Shown: positions 1-5,848 of the stretch, piece after piece | Position numbering within the stretch: the first letter of the stretch is position 1 | How the letters are laid out: each line of letters begins with the position of its first letter | Assembly (NCBI GenBank): GCA_027036755.1 | Contig: JALWDV010000856.1 | Coordinates: 1 to 6,014, forward strand | DNA length: 6,014 bases | Source: Anaerolineae bacterium | GTDB taxonomy: Bacteria > Chloroflexota > Anaerolineae > J102 | Direction of reading: 5' to 3' | Made by a program: the position numbers and the translations under genes | Notes under the pieces: generated by a model | What the model was told of the DNA's origin: nothing | Seen by the model: the letters and a program-made list of their open reading frames with translations, nothing else | Databases searched by the model: none

Positions 1-526
1 TGGCCACTTCGGACGTGCGCATCTGGGCGATGAAGCGCAGAAGGATGACGTCTCGTTGCTGGGGCGTGAGCTTTTGCAGCGCCTTGTAGAGGTAGGCGGT
101 GGATTCTTGCGAGAGGACTTGCCGGGAGGGATCATCGCCCGCTTCGATCCAGCTTTCGTTCAGTTCCAGGGGATCGGGGGGACGGCTGTGGCGGCGGCGG
201 TGGTAGTCATGCGCCAGGTTCTGGGCGATGCGGGTGAGCCATCCCGCCAGGCCGCCGCCCCGGGGTTTGAAGCGGTGGATGTTCTTGACGGCCCGCTCGA
301 AGACCTCGCCGCTCAGGTCTTCGGCCACGTTGGGATCGCCCACTTTGTAGTAGAGGTAGCTGTAAATGCGGGGGTAGTGATGGTCGAAGATGATCTGCCA
401 CGCCTCGTCGTCCAGTTTGCGGGCGCGTTCAAGCAGCGCATTGTCATCCCGGCTGGATGTGCGTTGAGTCTGCGAGGAGATGGTCGCTTGCAGGGCGAGC
501 AGAAGTATCTGCAAAGGCGCGGTCAC
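1..526 (-). CDS. ECF-type RNA polymerase sigma factor, 3' end cut by window edge
   Basis: This is a sigma-70 family factor of the extracytoplasmic-function type. Such factors bind core RNA polymerase and direct it to a small regulon. Reading from a GTG at 526 gives 175 residues before the window ends. Residues about 31-110 are region 2: LLERARKLDDEAW, then YPRIYSYLYYKVGD, then the typical AEDLSGEVFERAV core-binding helix, then GWLTRIAQNLAHDYHRRR. Residues about 143-175 begin region 4 (LQKLTPQQRDVILLRF), and the last helix of its helix-turn-helix lies outside the window. The start is uncertain. There is no in-frame ATG, the GTG has no visible Shine-Dalgarno, and the first ~28 residues are not typical of ECF factors, so the true start could be a later rare codon. 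It lies 23 bases after the propeller-protein gene on the same strand, which suggests co-transcription. No anti-sigma gene is visible; it could lie beyond the left edge. The family call is firm; the regulon is unknown. Confidence 0.9.
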   Translation of the reverse strand, partial: MTAPLQILLLALQATISSQTQRTSSRDDNALLERARKLDDEAWQIIFDHHYPRIYSYLYYKVGDPNVAEDLSGEVFERAVKNIHRFKPRGGGLAGWLTRIAQNLAHDYHRRRHSRPPDPLELNESWIEAGDDPSRQVLSQESTAYLYKALQKLTPQQRDVILLRFIAQMRTSEVA

Positions 527-549
527 GGCGGGGCAAAGATTTTTGGAGA

Positions 550-1677
550 TTAGTGCGTCATAACAAGGGGTTGCATCATTGTAGCCAAAGGGTCGCTGTT
601 GTAAAAGACGCGGTCAACGCCGTCTTGATTTTCCACCCAGACGATGCCGACGCGGCCATTGTGGGAGGCGAGGTCGAGCTCCTTGCCGCCCGGGCTGCCC
701 CATGTCTGCGGCGTCGTCCAGCCCGCACGCCCGAACTGACGGGCCAGGCCCGAGCCGGTTTCCCAGGCCCATTCGGCGACGCCGTCGCCATTGATGGCCG
801 CGCTGGGGCCGGATCCGGTCTGAGAAACGTCCACCTGCCAGGCGGCGCCGTTCAGCAGGGCCAGCCTGGCCCGATCCCCTTCCTGCCAGACCAGGGCGAC
901 TCGGCCGCCGTTGCCCGCCATGTCGGGGGCGTAGGCCTGCTGCGAGCCATCGGTGATGACTTTGGGCGCGCTCCAGGCGCTTCCCGCGTAGCGGGCGGTC
1001 CAGATGCGCAGGTTGTCGGCGAAGCTGGCCCGGTGCTGCCAGACGATGTGCAGGACGCCTCCGGGGGCGAAGGCTGCGGTGGGAGCGCCGCCCCGGGCGT
1101 TGGCGATGGGCAGGGCCAGGGGCCAGCTTTCGCCGTCGGCGGAGATGGCGTGATAGATTGTGCTGGCTCCGGGCGTGGTGTCGGCCCAGACCAGATGCAC
1201 CTTGCCATCGAGGCTCGTGGCCAGGGCGGGCGAAGAGGAGCCGCCATTATTGCTTGAGACGTTATGCGGGGCGGACCAGCCGCTGACGCTATTCCACTTG
1301 CGAGCGAAGATTTCGTAGTTGCCGCCGAATTCCTGTTCCCAGGCAAGATAGACGATTTCGCCGTAGGGGTCGGATGCCAGGGCGGGGTTTTCGCCTTCCG
1401 CCACGATCTCGGCGGGGGCGGACCATGTTTCGTTGCGCCAGTTGCGATACCAGAGGCCGCCGTTCTGTTCCCAGACGATGTGGATGGAGCCCTGCCGGGT
1501 CATGGCGATGGCGGGTGCGGCGGCATCGACGCCCGCGGGCGAAATGGGCGTGGCCGCGCCCCCGGTGGATGCGAGCGCGGGCTGGACGAGCGCCGCCAGG
1601 GCGCTCATCCAACCAATGAGAAGGAGGGAGAAGATGCTGAGGGTGCGCATGATGATGCTGGAGCGAATGCGACGCAT
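550..1677 (-). CDS. Secreted seven-repeat propeller-like protein (sialidase/BNR-like), function unknown
   Basis: A 375-residue exported protein. The N-terminus has an Arg-rich start (MRRIRSS), a hydrophobic core (about residues 13-31) and a likely signal peptidase site after residue 37 (QPALAS). The rest is seven divergent repeats, each with a hydrophobic-x-W strand followed by a W-S-A-P-like strand. The strand cores lie near residues 66-71 (HIVWEQ), 110-115 (YLAWEQ), 161-165 (HLVWA), 210-214 (HIVWQ), 261-265 (ALVWQ), 301-305 (AEWAW) and 344-348 (GIVWV). WSAP itself occurs at about 85, 134 and 235. Seven such units imply a seven-bladed beta-propeller. The repeats resemble BNR/sialidase-type propellers, but I see no complete Asp-box series or catalytic Arg triad, so enzyme activity should not be assumed. 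Binding of a surface glycan or protein is possible. There is no cysteine. The start sits 5 bases after the upstream stop, with GAGG 10 bases before the ATG, so translational coupling is likely. M10 is an alternative start without a ribosome site. Confidence 0.82.
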   Translation of the reverse strand: MRRIRSSIIMRTLSIFSLLLIGWMSALAALVQPALASTGGAATPISPAGVDAAAPAIAMTRQGSIHIVWEQNGGLWYRNWRNETWSAPAEIVAEGENPALASDPYGEIVYLAWEQEFGGNYEIFARKWNSVSGWSAPHNVSSNNGGSSSPALATSLDGKVHLVWADTTPGASTIYHAISADGESWPLALPIANARGGAPTAAFAPGGVLHIVWQHRASFADNLRIWTARYAGSAWSAPKVITDGSQQAYAPDMAGNGGRVALVWQEGDRARLALLNGAAWQVDVSQTGSGPSAAINGDGVAEWAWETGSGLARQFGRAGWTTPQTWGSPGGKELDLASHNGRVGIVWVENQDGVDRVFYNSDPLATMMQPLVMTH

Positions 1678-1682
1678 GGCGC

Positions 1683-3644
1683 TTAGTCCTCACGCTTGAT
1701 GCGCAGAGCCAGGAGGGAGCCATCGGCCTGGCGAACGGCTTTCACCTGGGCGTTGACGCCGACGCCCAGGGGGCCGTGACGCTGGTCGAAGACGGTGCGT
1801 CCATCCACCAGCACGGTGCGGCCGGAGATGACCCAGGCGTTGGATGCGATGCTTTCCACCACGCCCTTGAATTTCACCCGGGACTGGTGCTGTTCCACCT
1901 GGAGTTTGGCGGCCAGCAACGAGCCATCGGTCTGCATGCGGGCGTGAACCTCGACCATGGCGCCGAGAACGGGTTGGCCGATGATCTGCGTGTTCTTGTC
2001 CACCATGACGGTGCGACCGTCCACGGTCCAGCTATGGGCGTCGAAGCGCTGGAGCTGGCCTTTCCATTCGACCTGGCTGCGCTGCTCCAGCTCGTTGCCT
2101 TTGATTGCGATCTTGATGGCGAGCAGGGATCCGTCATTCATGCGGCGGGCTTTCACCTCGGCGCTGACGCCCAGGGCCGCGCGTTCCAGGTTTTCGAAGC
2201 GGGTTCCCTCGTCGACCGCCACCTGGAAGCCCGCGACCTGCCAGATGCTGGCGGACATGACCTCGATGGGGCCGCGGAATTCGATCTTGAAGCCATCGGG
2301 CACGTTGTTTTCGATGTAGATGCGGTAGGCGTGGAGACTGCCGTCGTTCATGCGGGTGGCTTTCACTTCGGCGTAAGCGCCCACCTGGGCGGGGCCTTCG
2401 CGCTCATCGATGACGGTGGAGCCATCGACCTTGACGTCGAAGCCGCCGATGCGCCATTGATTTGCGGTCATGGCTTCGATGCGGCCCTGGAATTTGACGT
2501 CGGTCTGGGAGCTGTCGCGGCGTTTGGTTTCGATGCGCTCGGCCCAAAGGCTGCCATCCCTCTGCTGTCGGGCCTTGACTTCCACATAAGCGCCCACTTC
2601 CATGGGCCCGTGGTCGGTGATGAGACGGGTGCGGGCGTCCACCATCACCTGGCGACCGGCGATGGTCCACGTATTCCCGTCCATGGCTTCGATGTCGCCT
2701 TTCCATTCCACCTTGGGCAAGTCATGATCGCCGCCGTTATGGGATTCAACCTTGATCTTGCGGGCGTAGAGGCTGCCATCCCTCTGTCGTCGGGCTTTGA
2801 CTTCTACATAAGCGCCCACATTGGCCGGGCCTTTGCGTTCGTCGATTTTGGTGTTTCCGTCCACCATCACCTGGCGACCGCCGATAGTCCACATGGCGCC
2901 ATTCCTGGCCTCGATGGCTCCCTTGAACTCGACGTCATGGTTGCCCTCGTGATTCGATTTCTTGACCTTGATCTTCCTGGCCCGCAGGCTGCCATTGGCC
3001 TGGCGGATGGCTTCCACGTCTACGGTGGCTCCCACGACTGCCGGGCCATGCTCTTCGTCGATGCGGGTGTTGCCATCCACGGTGACGGTGGCGTCATCGA
3101 TGAGCCATTGATCGCCGTTCTGGCTGCGGATGACGCCGCGGAACTCGATTTCTTCGCCGTGGCCGGGCGTGGCTGTGGGATGGGGCGTCTCGGTGGGATG
3201 CGGTGTTTTTGTCGGATGTGGCGTCTTGGTAGGATGTGGCGTCTTGGTGGGATGATGCGTGGCCGTGGGGTGAGGCGTCTGATGGCCTTCTTTCACCTTG
3301 ATTTTCTTGGCGTAGTATGCGCCGTCATTGCGGCGTTTGGCCTTGACTTTGACGTATGCGCCCACGTCCGCAGGCCCGTGCTCTTCGTCGATCTCGGTCT
3401 TGTCATCGACGTACACGGTCTTGCCGCCGACGATCCAGTAATTGCTGGTCTTGGATTCGATGGTTCCCTCGAATTCGACGTCGTCGTGATCGTCATGGAG
3501 CAGGGCTGCCTGGCTGTGGCCGCCGGCGGACCTGGCGGGATGCTGTTCCCGGTCGCCGTGCCTGCCACCCTGCGCGTAGGTCGGGGCGAATGCAAGCAGG
3601 CTGATGGCCAGGACTGCGAGGATGAAGAGCGTGAATCGTTTCAT
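1683..3644 (-). CDS. Secreted protein with eight DUF5666 repeats and a Pro/Thr stalk
   Basis: A 653-residue exported protein. The start at 3644 is chosen because AAGGAG lies 8 bases upstream and the signal peptide MKRFTLFILAVLA... begins there; cleavage is likely after residue 24 (PTYA). An in-frame ATG 21 bases earlier lacks these features. After a His/Asp/Arg-rich segment come eight repeats at about residues 55-118, 165-228, 237-300, 311-374, 382-445, 452-515, 524-584 and 589-651. Each follows one pattern: V-E-F-x-G-x-I-E, W-x-I-x-G-R-x-V-x-V-D, x-T-x-I-D, (H)GP, V-G-A-x-V-E-V-K-A, then DGSL-x-A-x-K-I. This is the DUF5666 pattern, probably a small beta barrel (inference). Residues 124-159 are six PHPTKT-like hexapeptides forming a stalk between repeats 1 and 2. 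Repeats 6 and 7 have lost the HGP motif. There is no cysteine and no obvious sortase or lipobox signal, so how it attaches to the cell is unclear. The family's biochemical role is not known. It is the first gene of the apparent operon with the propeller and sigma genes. Confidence 0.88.
   Translation of the reverse strand: MKRFTLFILAVLAISLLAFAPTYAQGGRHGDREQHPARSAGGHSQAALLHDDHDDVEFEGTIESKTSNYWIVGGKTVYVDDKTEIDEEHGPADVGAYVKVKAKRRNDGAYYAKKIKVKEGHQTPHPTATHHPTKTPHPTKTPHPTKTPHPTETPHPTATPGHGEEIEFRGVIRSQNGDQWLIDDATVTVDGNTRIDEEHGPAVVGATVDVEAIRQANGSLRARKIKVKKSNHEGNHDVEFKGAIEARNGAMWTIGGRQVMVDGNTKIDERKGPANVGAYVEVKARRQRDGSLYARKIKVESHNGGDHDLPKVEWKGDIEAMDGNTWTIAGRQVMVDARTRLITDHGPMEVGAYVEVKARQQRDGSLWAERIETKRRDSSQTDVKFQGRIEAMTANQWRIGGFDVKVDGSTVIDEREGPAQVGAYAEVKATRMNDGSLHAYRIYIENNVPDGFKIEFRGPIEVMSASIWQVAGFQVAVDEGTRFENLERAALGVSAEVKARRMNDGSLLAIKIAIKGNELEQRSQVEWKGQLQRFDAHSWTVDGRTVMVDKNTQIIGQPVLGAMVEVHARMQTDGSLLAAKLQVEQHQSRVKFKGVVESIASNAWVISGRTVLVDGRTVFDQRHGPLGVGVNAQVKAVRQADGSLLALRIKRED
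1692..3482 (-). repeat. Eight tandem DUF5666 coding repeats
   Basis: The units lie at 3482-3291, 3152-2961, 2936-2745, 2714-2523, 2501-2310, 2291-2100, 2075-1893 and 1880-1692. They are separated by short variable linkers and, between the first two, by the Pro/Thr stalk. Units 3 and 4 are the most alike at DNA level: a 22-base stretch at 2859-2880 recurs exactly at 2637-2658, and the 17-base stretch aggctgccatccctctg at 2770 recurs at 2548. Both pairs are offset by 222 bases (74 codons), pointing to a recent internal duplication of one unit. Confidence 0.85.
3168..3275 (-). repeat. Six 18-base repeats encoding a PHPTKT stalk
   Basis: Six consecutive 18-base units encode PHPTAT, HHPTKT, PHPTKT, PHPTKT, PHPTET and PHPTAT. 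The coding-strand consensus is close to CATCCCACCAAGACGCCA, with mostly silent differences between units. Low-complexity Pro/Thr segments of this kind act as extended spacers in secreted proteins and are common in Chloroflexota exported proteins (general knowledge). Unit number could vary between strains by slippage (inference). Confidence 0.85.
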
Positions 3645-3652
3645 GGTGTCGT

Positions 3653-3658
3653 CTCCTT
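3653..3658 (-). promoter_or_regulatory. Shine-Dalgarno fixing the start of the DUF5666 protein
   Basis: Read on the minus strand this is AAGGAG followed by 8 bases and ATG at 3644. It selects that ATG over the in-frame ATG at 3665, which would overlap the site itself. I found no convincing sigma-70 promoter in the roughly 120 bases upstream; TTGCCA followed by GTATCC at 17 bases is too weak to call. Confidence 0.85.
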
Positions 3659-3770
3659 GAATCATGATGGGGAATTCGCGTCATTCGCCCTTCATTAACG
3701 CAAGGAGATGGAAATGGATACGGGAATGGTGAAGAGGATGGCAACTACTAACGTAGCAAGGACAAAAACC

Positions 3771-3851
3771 ACGAAGTCACGACGACACGAAGGCGCGAAG
3801 GGTAAAAACATAAGGTTTTCTTCGTGTCTTCGTCCCTTCGAGCCTTCGCTG
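3771..3851. repeat. Inverted array of degenerate 8-base CGAAG units
   Basis: The left side is four consecutive 8-base units: ACGAAGTC, ACGACGAC, ACGAAGGC and GCGAAGGG (3771-3802). The right side is four units on the opposite strand: CTTCGTGT, CTTCGTCC, CTTCGAGC and CTTCGCTG (3820-3851). The outer-left and inner-right arms pair over 20 bases with 3 mismatches (3772-3791 with 3821-3840). The spacer is AT-rich. Related CACGAAGG-type intergenic repeats occur in many environmental genomes; their function is not settled. Confidence 0.75.
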
Positions 3852-3903
3852 CAAGGCATTTTCGATGCCGAACCAGGCTACCTTAGCAGTTACAGAGGAT
3901 GTC

Positions 3904-3939
3904 AAAAAAAAGACGGAAGCGATGTCCACTGCTTCCGTC
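3904..3939 (-). terminator. Rho-independent terminator of the channel gene
   Basis: Read on the minus strand: GACGGAAGC, a 10-base loop, GCTTCCGTC, then eight T residues. The 9-bp stem is perfect and is followed directly by the T-run, so the signal is canonical and oriented for transcription coming from the channel gene, whose stop codon lies about 65 bases upstream. It would insulate the DUF5666 operon from read-through. Confidence 0.93.
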
Positions 3940-3963
3940 ATGGTGTATGGATGAGATGAGAGG

Positions 3964-3983
3964 CCCTCACTCCCCGCTGAGGG
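3964..3983 (-). repeat. Small hairpin after the channel stop codon
   Basis: CCCTCA and TGAGGG pair around an 8-base loop, about 20 bases past the channel stop. There is no T-run after it on the minus strand, so it is not a terminator by itself. It could protect the mRNA 3' end or be chance. Confidence 0.45.
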
Positions 3984-4004
3984 AATGAGTGTGATTCGAA
4001 GCGT

Positions 4005-5528
4005 TTATTCGTTCGATGCGTTTTCCTCTGCCGCGATTTCAGAGACTGGGTGTTCGTGGATGGATTCCACCCATCTTTCCAGCTCGCGAGAGGCGACTTC
4101 GCGACCCCCCAGGCCAAAGGCCAGGGCTGCGGCCAGGGCAGCCGCTCCCAGGGTGAGACCGAAAGCCGTGTTGATGATGGAGTCTGCCAGCCCCATCTGT
4201 TTGAGGGACATAGCCATGGAGAGAGCGATGATCGCCACCCGGGCGGTGGCGCCGAGCAGGCTTCGGTTGGGCCAGTCAGTGCTGGCGATCGTGTTGGCAA
4301 CCGCGCTGGCCAGCCACAATCCCAGACCAAAAATGACCATGCCGATGAAAATATGCCACGCAAAGGTGGCGAATTGCGTGACGATCAGTGTAAGCGCGGG
4401 CATATCCAGCAGGGAAACCGCCCCAATTGTGGCAAACAGCATCACTGCAAAGAGCACCAGATGTCCAACCATCTGCGATGGCGTCACCTTCCAGGATGTG
4501 GGCGCTTTTGACAGCCCCAACGACACCATGATGTTGTCGAAGCCCAGTCCCTCCAACAGGTTTGCCACCAATTCACCCAGCAACTTTCCGAGGATATAGG
4601 CAAGGAACAGAATGACGGCTGCAGCGAGTATGGCTGGAATTGCGACTAGCACGGTGTTGAGCATGGCTGTGAGGGGGGCCGTCAGGGACTGGACGCCCAA
4701 CGCATCGAGACTGGCCATGATGATGGGGAGCAGGATCAATACGAAGAGGACATACCCCAGCATCCCCGAAAAATTCTGTTCTCCCAGCATCTTGCTCAGT
4801 CCGATTCGTTCACTGAATTTGTCTGTGCCAATGGCAACCAGAAATCCGGTGACGACGCGCTGTACGATGCGGGCCACAAACCAGCCTACGAGCAAGATCA
4901 CGGCAGCGGCAAAGATGTTGGGAATGTAGCCGAGGATATCCGTGAACATTTGCGTCAGTGGAACGACCAGACTTTCAAATTCCAGCGCCTGCAAGATGGG
5001 CAGCAGGAAGACCAGCCACACAAGCCAATATATCGCCTCTGAGATACTTTTGGCAACGGACGTCTTTTGAGCATCATCATCTTGTCCCAAATGTTTATCG
5101 ACATTGATGCTCTGCAAAATCTGGAAGGTGACGCTCCGAAGGATGATGGCTATAATCCATGCGACTGCGATGAGGATGCCAGCGGAGAGCAGCCTTGGCA
5201 GATAAGCAAAGATGGAATTGAGAAGCGCGTTGAGCGGTTCCGTGATGATGGTCAGTCCCAGAACCTCGAAGACTGCGATCAGCACCAGTAGCATGAGCAC
5301 GTAATACACGATGGACGAGATGATCTCCTCCACTCGAGGCACGCGTTCATCCTTGACGGAATTGGCGATGCGATTGTCGAGGCTTGTCCTCTGAAGCAAC
5401 TTGTAAACCAGTTTGGATATCCACTTGGCTAGCAGCCAACCAACAAGGAGGATTAGAGCTGCGCCAATACCCCGCAGAGCGAGATATCCTGCCATTGGAA
5501 TCAGTTCAGTGATAACACTAGTGTCCAT
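4005..5528 (-). CDS. TM_helix-repeat mechanosensitive-channel-like membrane protein
   Basis: A 507-residue inner-membrane protein with about 11 hydrophobic segments (roughly residues 15-36, 71-95, 108-132, 165-188, 200-228, 254-280, 293-325, 352-375, 384-412, 425-441 and 449-474). A two-helix module recurs every ~90 residues: a PL-x-x-(M/L)-L linker, a YIP motif, then AAAVILLVGW and a charged tail such as TDKFSERIGL. Clear copies lie at about 106-148, 197-245 and 293-338, with an N-terminal half copy at 15-55 and a weaker copy at 386-425. This matches the conserved TM_helix family in the MscS superfamily (CmpX-like proteins). The C-terminal helix (GLTLGAAALAAALAFGLGG, 457-475) resembles the pore-lining TM3 of MscS, but the following MscS beta domain is absent and only a charged tail remains. 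A role in relieving osmotic stress is inferred from family. The start at 5528 is set by AAGGAG 9 bases upstream; an in-frame extension to 5819 runs through a mobile insertion and is rejected. It is transcribed alone, with its own terminator. Confidence 0.87.
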   Translation of the reverse strand: MDTSVITELIPMAGYLALRGIGAALILLVGWLLAKWISKLVYKLLQRTSLDNRIANSVKDERVPRVEEIISSIVYYVLMLLVLIAVFEVLGLTIITEPLNALLNSIFAYLPRLLSAGILIAVAWIIAIILRSVTFQILQSINVDKHLGQDDDAQKTSVAKSISEAIYWLVWLVFLLPILQALEFESLVVPLTQMFTDILGYIPNIFAAAVILLVGWFVARIVQRVVTGFLVAIGTDKFSERIGLSKMLGEQNFSGMLGYVLFVLILLPIIMASLDALGVQSLTAPLTAMLNTVLVAIPAILAAAVILFLAYILGKLLGELVANLLEGLGFDNIMVSLGLSKAPTSWKVTPSQMVGHLVLFAVMLFATIGAVSLLDMPALTLIVTQFATFAWHIFIGMVIFGLGLWLASAVANTIASTDWPNRSLLGATARVAIIALSMAMSLKQMGLADSIINTAFGLTLGAAALAAALAFGLGGREVASRELERWVESIHEHPVSEIAAEENASNE

Positions 5529-5634
5529 TTCCACTATCTCCTTTGATGTGTAAGTTGAGTAAGGGAAGAAAAAATAATAATTATGTTTTCTGTCGATATT
5601 TGTTATTGTCGCTTGGTAAACTGACGCGAGCACT
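5529..5634. other. AT-rich leader and probable promoter region of the channel gene
   Basis: The 106 bases between the channel start and the inserted element are AT-rich, with a run of A/T near 5571-5584. The region must hold the leader, and probably the promoter if the insertion separated older upstream sequence. On the minus strand TCGACA (rc at 5591-5596) sits upstream of AT-rich hexamers at about the right distance, but the match is too weak to call a promoter. Confidence 0.4.
5538..5543 (-). promoter_or_regulatory. Shine-Dalgarno fixing the channel start
   Basis: Read on the minus strand this is AAGGAG, 9 bases before ATG at 5528. It decides the start against the 97-codon longer in-frame reading from 5819, whose extra residues are encoded by the inserted element and an AT-rich leader and look non-coding. 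Confidence 0.85.
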
Positions 5635-5807
5635 AATTGAATTGGGTGCGTCCTTTTTCGGTTGAAGCGTTTGCCACGTCCGCCCGGCGACTTCATCGCC
5701 GGGCGGACGTGGCGAACGCCACTATAGCGATTCGGGTTGTGAACATTCATCGTTCGGCCAAAACGCCCGGCTGGCCCTAACTCATTTAGGACGCACCCAA
5801 TTGAATT
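5635..5807. mobile_element. MITE-like element with 11-bp inverted ends and 9-bp target duplication
   Basis: The element spans 5644-5798 (155 bp). It begins with GGGTGCGTCCT and ends with AGGACGCACCC, perfect 11-bp terminal inverted repeats. It is flanked by the direct repeat AATTGAATT at 5635-5643 and 5799-5807, an exact 9-bp target duplication. It has no room for a transposase, so it would move only with one supplied in trans. A long perfect hairpin fills much of its left half. Because AATT is itself palindromic, the inverted repeat can be read 4 bases longer, to 15 bp; the 9-bp duplication reading is preferred because both flanks match exactly in direct orientation. I cannot name the parent insertion-sequence family. 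Confidence 0.85.
5667..5719. repeat. 24-bp stem hairpin inside the MITE-like element
   Basis: Arms 5673-5690 (GCCACGTCCGCCCGGCGA) and 5696-5713 are perfect 18-bp reverse complements around the 5-base loop CTTCA. Pairing continues outward to 5667 and 5719 with a single G-T wobble, giving a 24-bp GC-rich stem. There is no adjacent T-run on either strand long enough to make a classic terminator, although a run of five T lies at 5654-5658 on the plus strand. Confidence 0.92.
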
Positions 5808-5820
5808 ATCCCCAGGCATT

Positions 5821-5848
5821 TTGCCTATCGATCTACATCAAGTATAAT
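5821..5848 (+). promoter_or_regulatory. Sigma-70-type promoter of the divergent plus-strand gene
   Basis: TTGCCT (5821-5826), a 16-base spacer and a perfect TATAAT (5843-5848) match the housekeeping promoter consensus (4 of 6 and 6 of 6). Transcription would start near 5855 and leave a leader of about 125 bases before the ATG at 5981. The promoter begins only 13 bases beyond the inserted element, so the insertion did not break it but may have removed upstream control sites. Confidence 0.7.

Larger units (their letters stand above)
3645..4004. other. Intergenic spacer without a supported gene
   Basis: This stretch separates the DUF5666 operon from the channel gene, which points into it. From the right it contains a small hairpin just after the channel stop (3964-3983), a strong terminator (3904-3939), an inverted array of 8-base units (3771-3851) and the Shine-Dalgarno of the DUF5666 gene. 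An 83-codon plus-strand reading frame crosses both the array and the terminator and is not credible as a gene. The promoter of the DUF5666 operon should lie here, but I cannot place it. Confidence 0.7.

Noticed and set aside
56..1257. Plus-strand reading frames opposite the sigma factor and propeller genes
   Set aside because: Their translations are low-complexity Ala/Gly/Val/Arg-rich products of antisense GC-rich codons, while the minus strand encodes clear sigma regions 2 and 4 and the propeller repeats.
3168..3275. CRISPR-like short regular repeat
   Set aside because: The 18-base units are contiguous, in frame and encode a Pro/Thr stalk; there are no unique spacers.
1776..3698. 640-codon plus-strand reading frame opposite the DUF5666 gene
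   Set aside because: It is an antisense shadow in GC-rich repetitive coding DNA. The minus strand has a signal peptide, a Shine-Dalgarno and eight conserved repeats; the plus frame has no recognisable domain or start signal.
3708..3959. 83-codon plus-strand reading frame; an ATG at 3714 has AAGGAG 6 bases upstream
   Set aside because: Most of it translates the 8-base CGAAG array and then the channel terminator hairpin, giving the low-complexity TKTTKSRRHEGAKGK type of spurious protein. The Shine-Dalgarno keeps a small doubt, but no domain is present.
4050..4929. Plus-strand reading frames inside the channel gene
   Set aside because: They overlap a coherent multi-helix membrane protein on the minus strand and show no domain, start signal or hydrophobic pattern of their own.
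5654..5719. Internal hairpin of the element as a rho-independent terminator
   Set aside because: For minus-strand transcripts the nearest plus-strand complement of a T-run would have to be A residues next to the stem at 5667, and none are there. The five T at 5654-5658 lie on the wrong side for plus-strand transcripts.
5529..5819. 97-codon N-terminal extension of the channel protein
   Set aside because: It runs through the inserted element and an AT-rich leader, lacks a ribosome site, and the internal ATG at 5528 has a good one followed by the first TM_helix segment.
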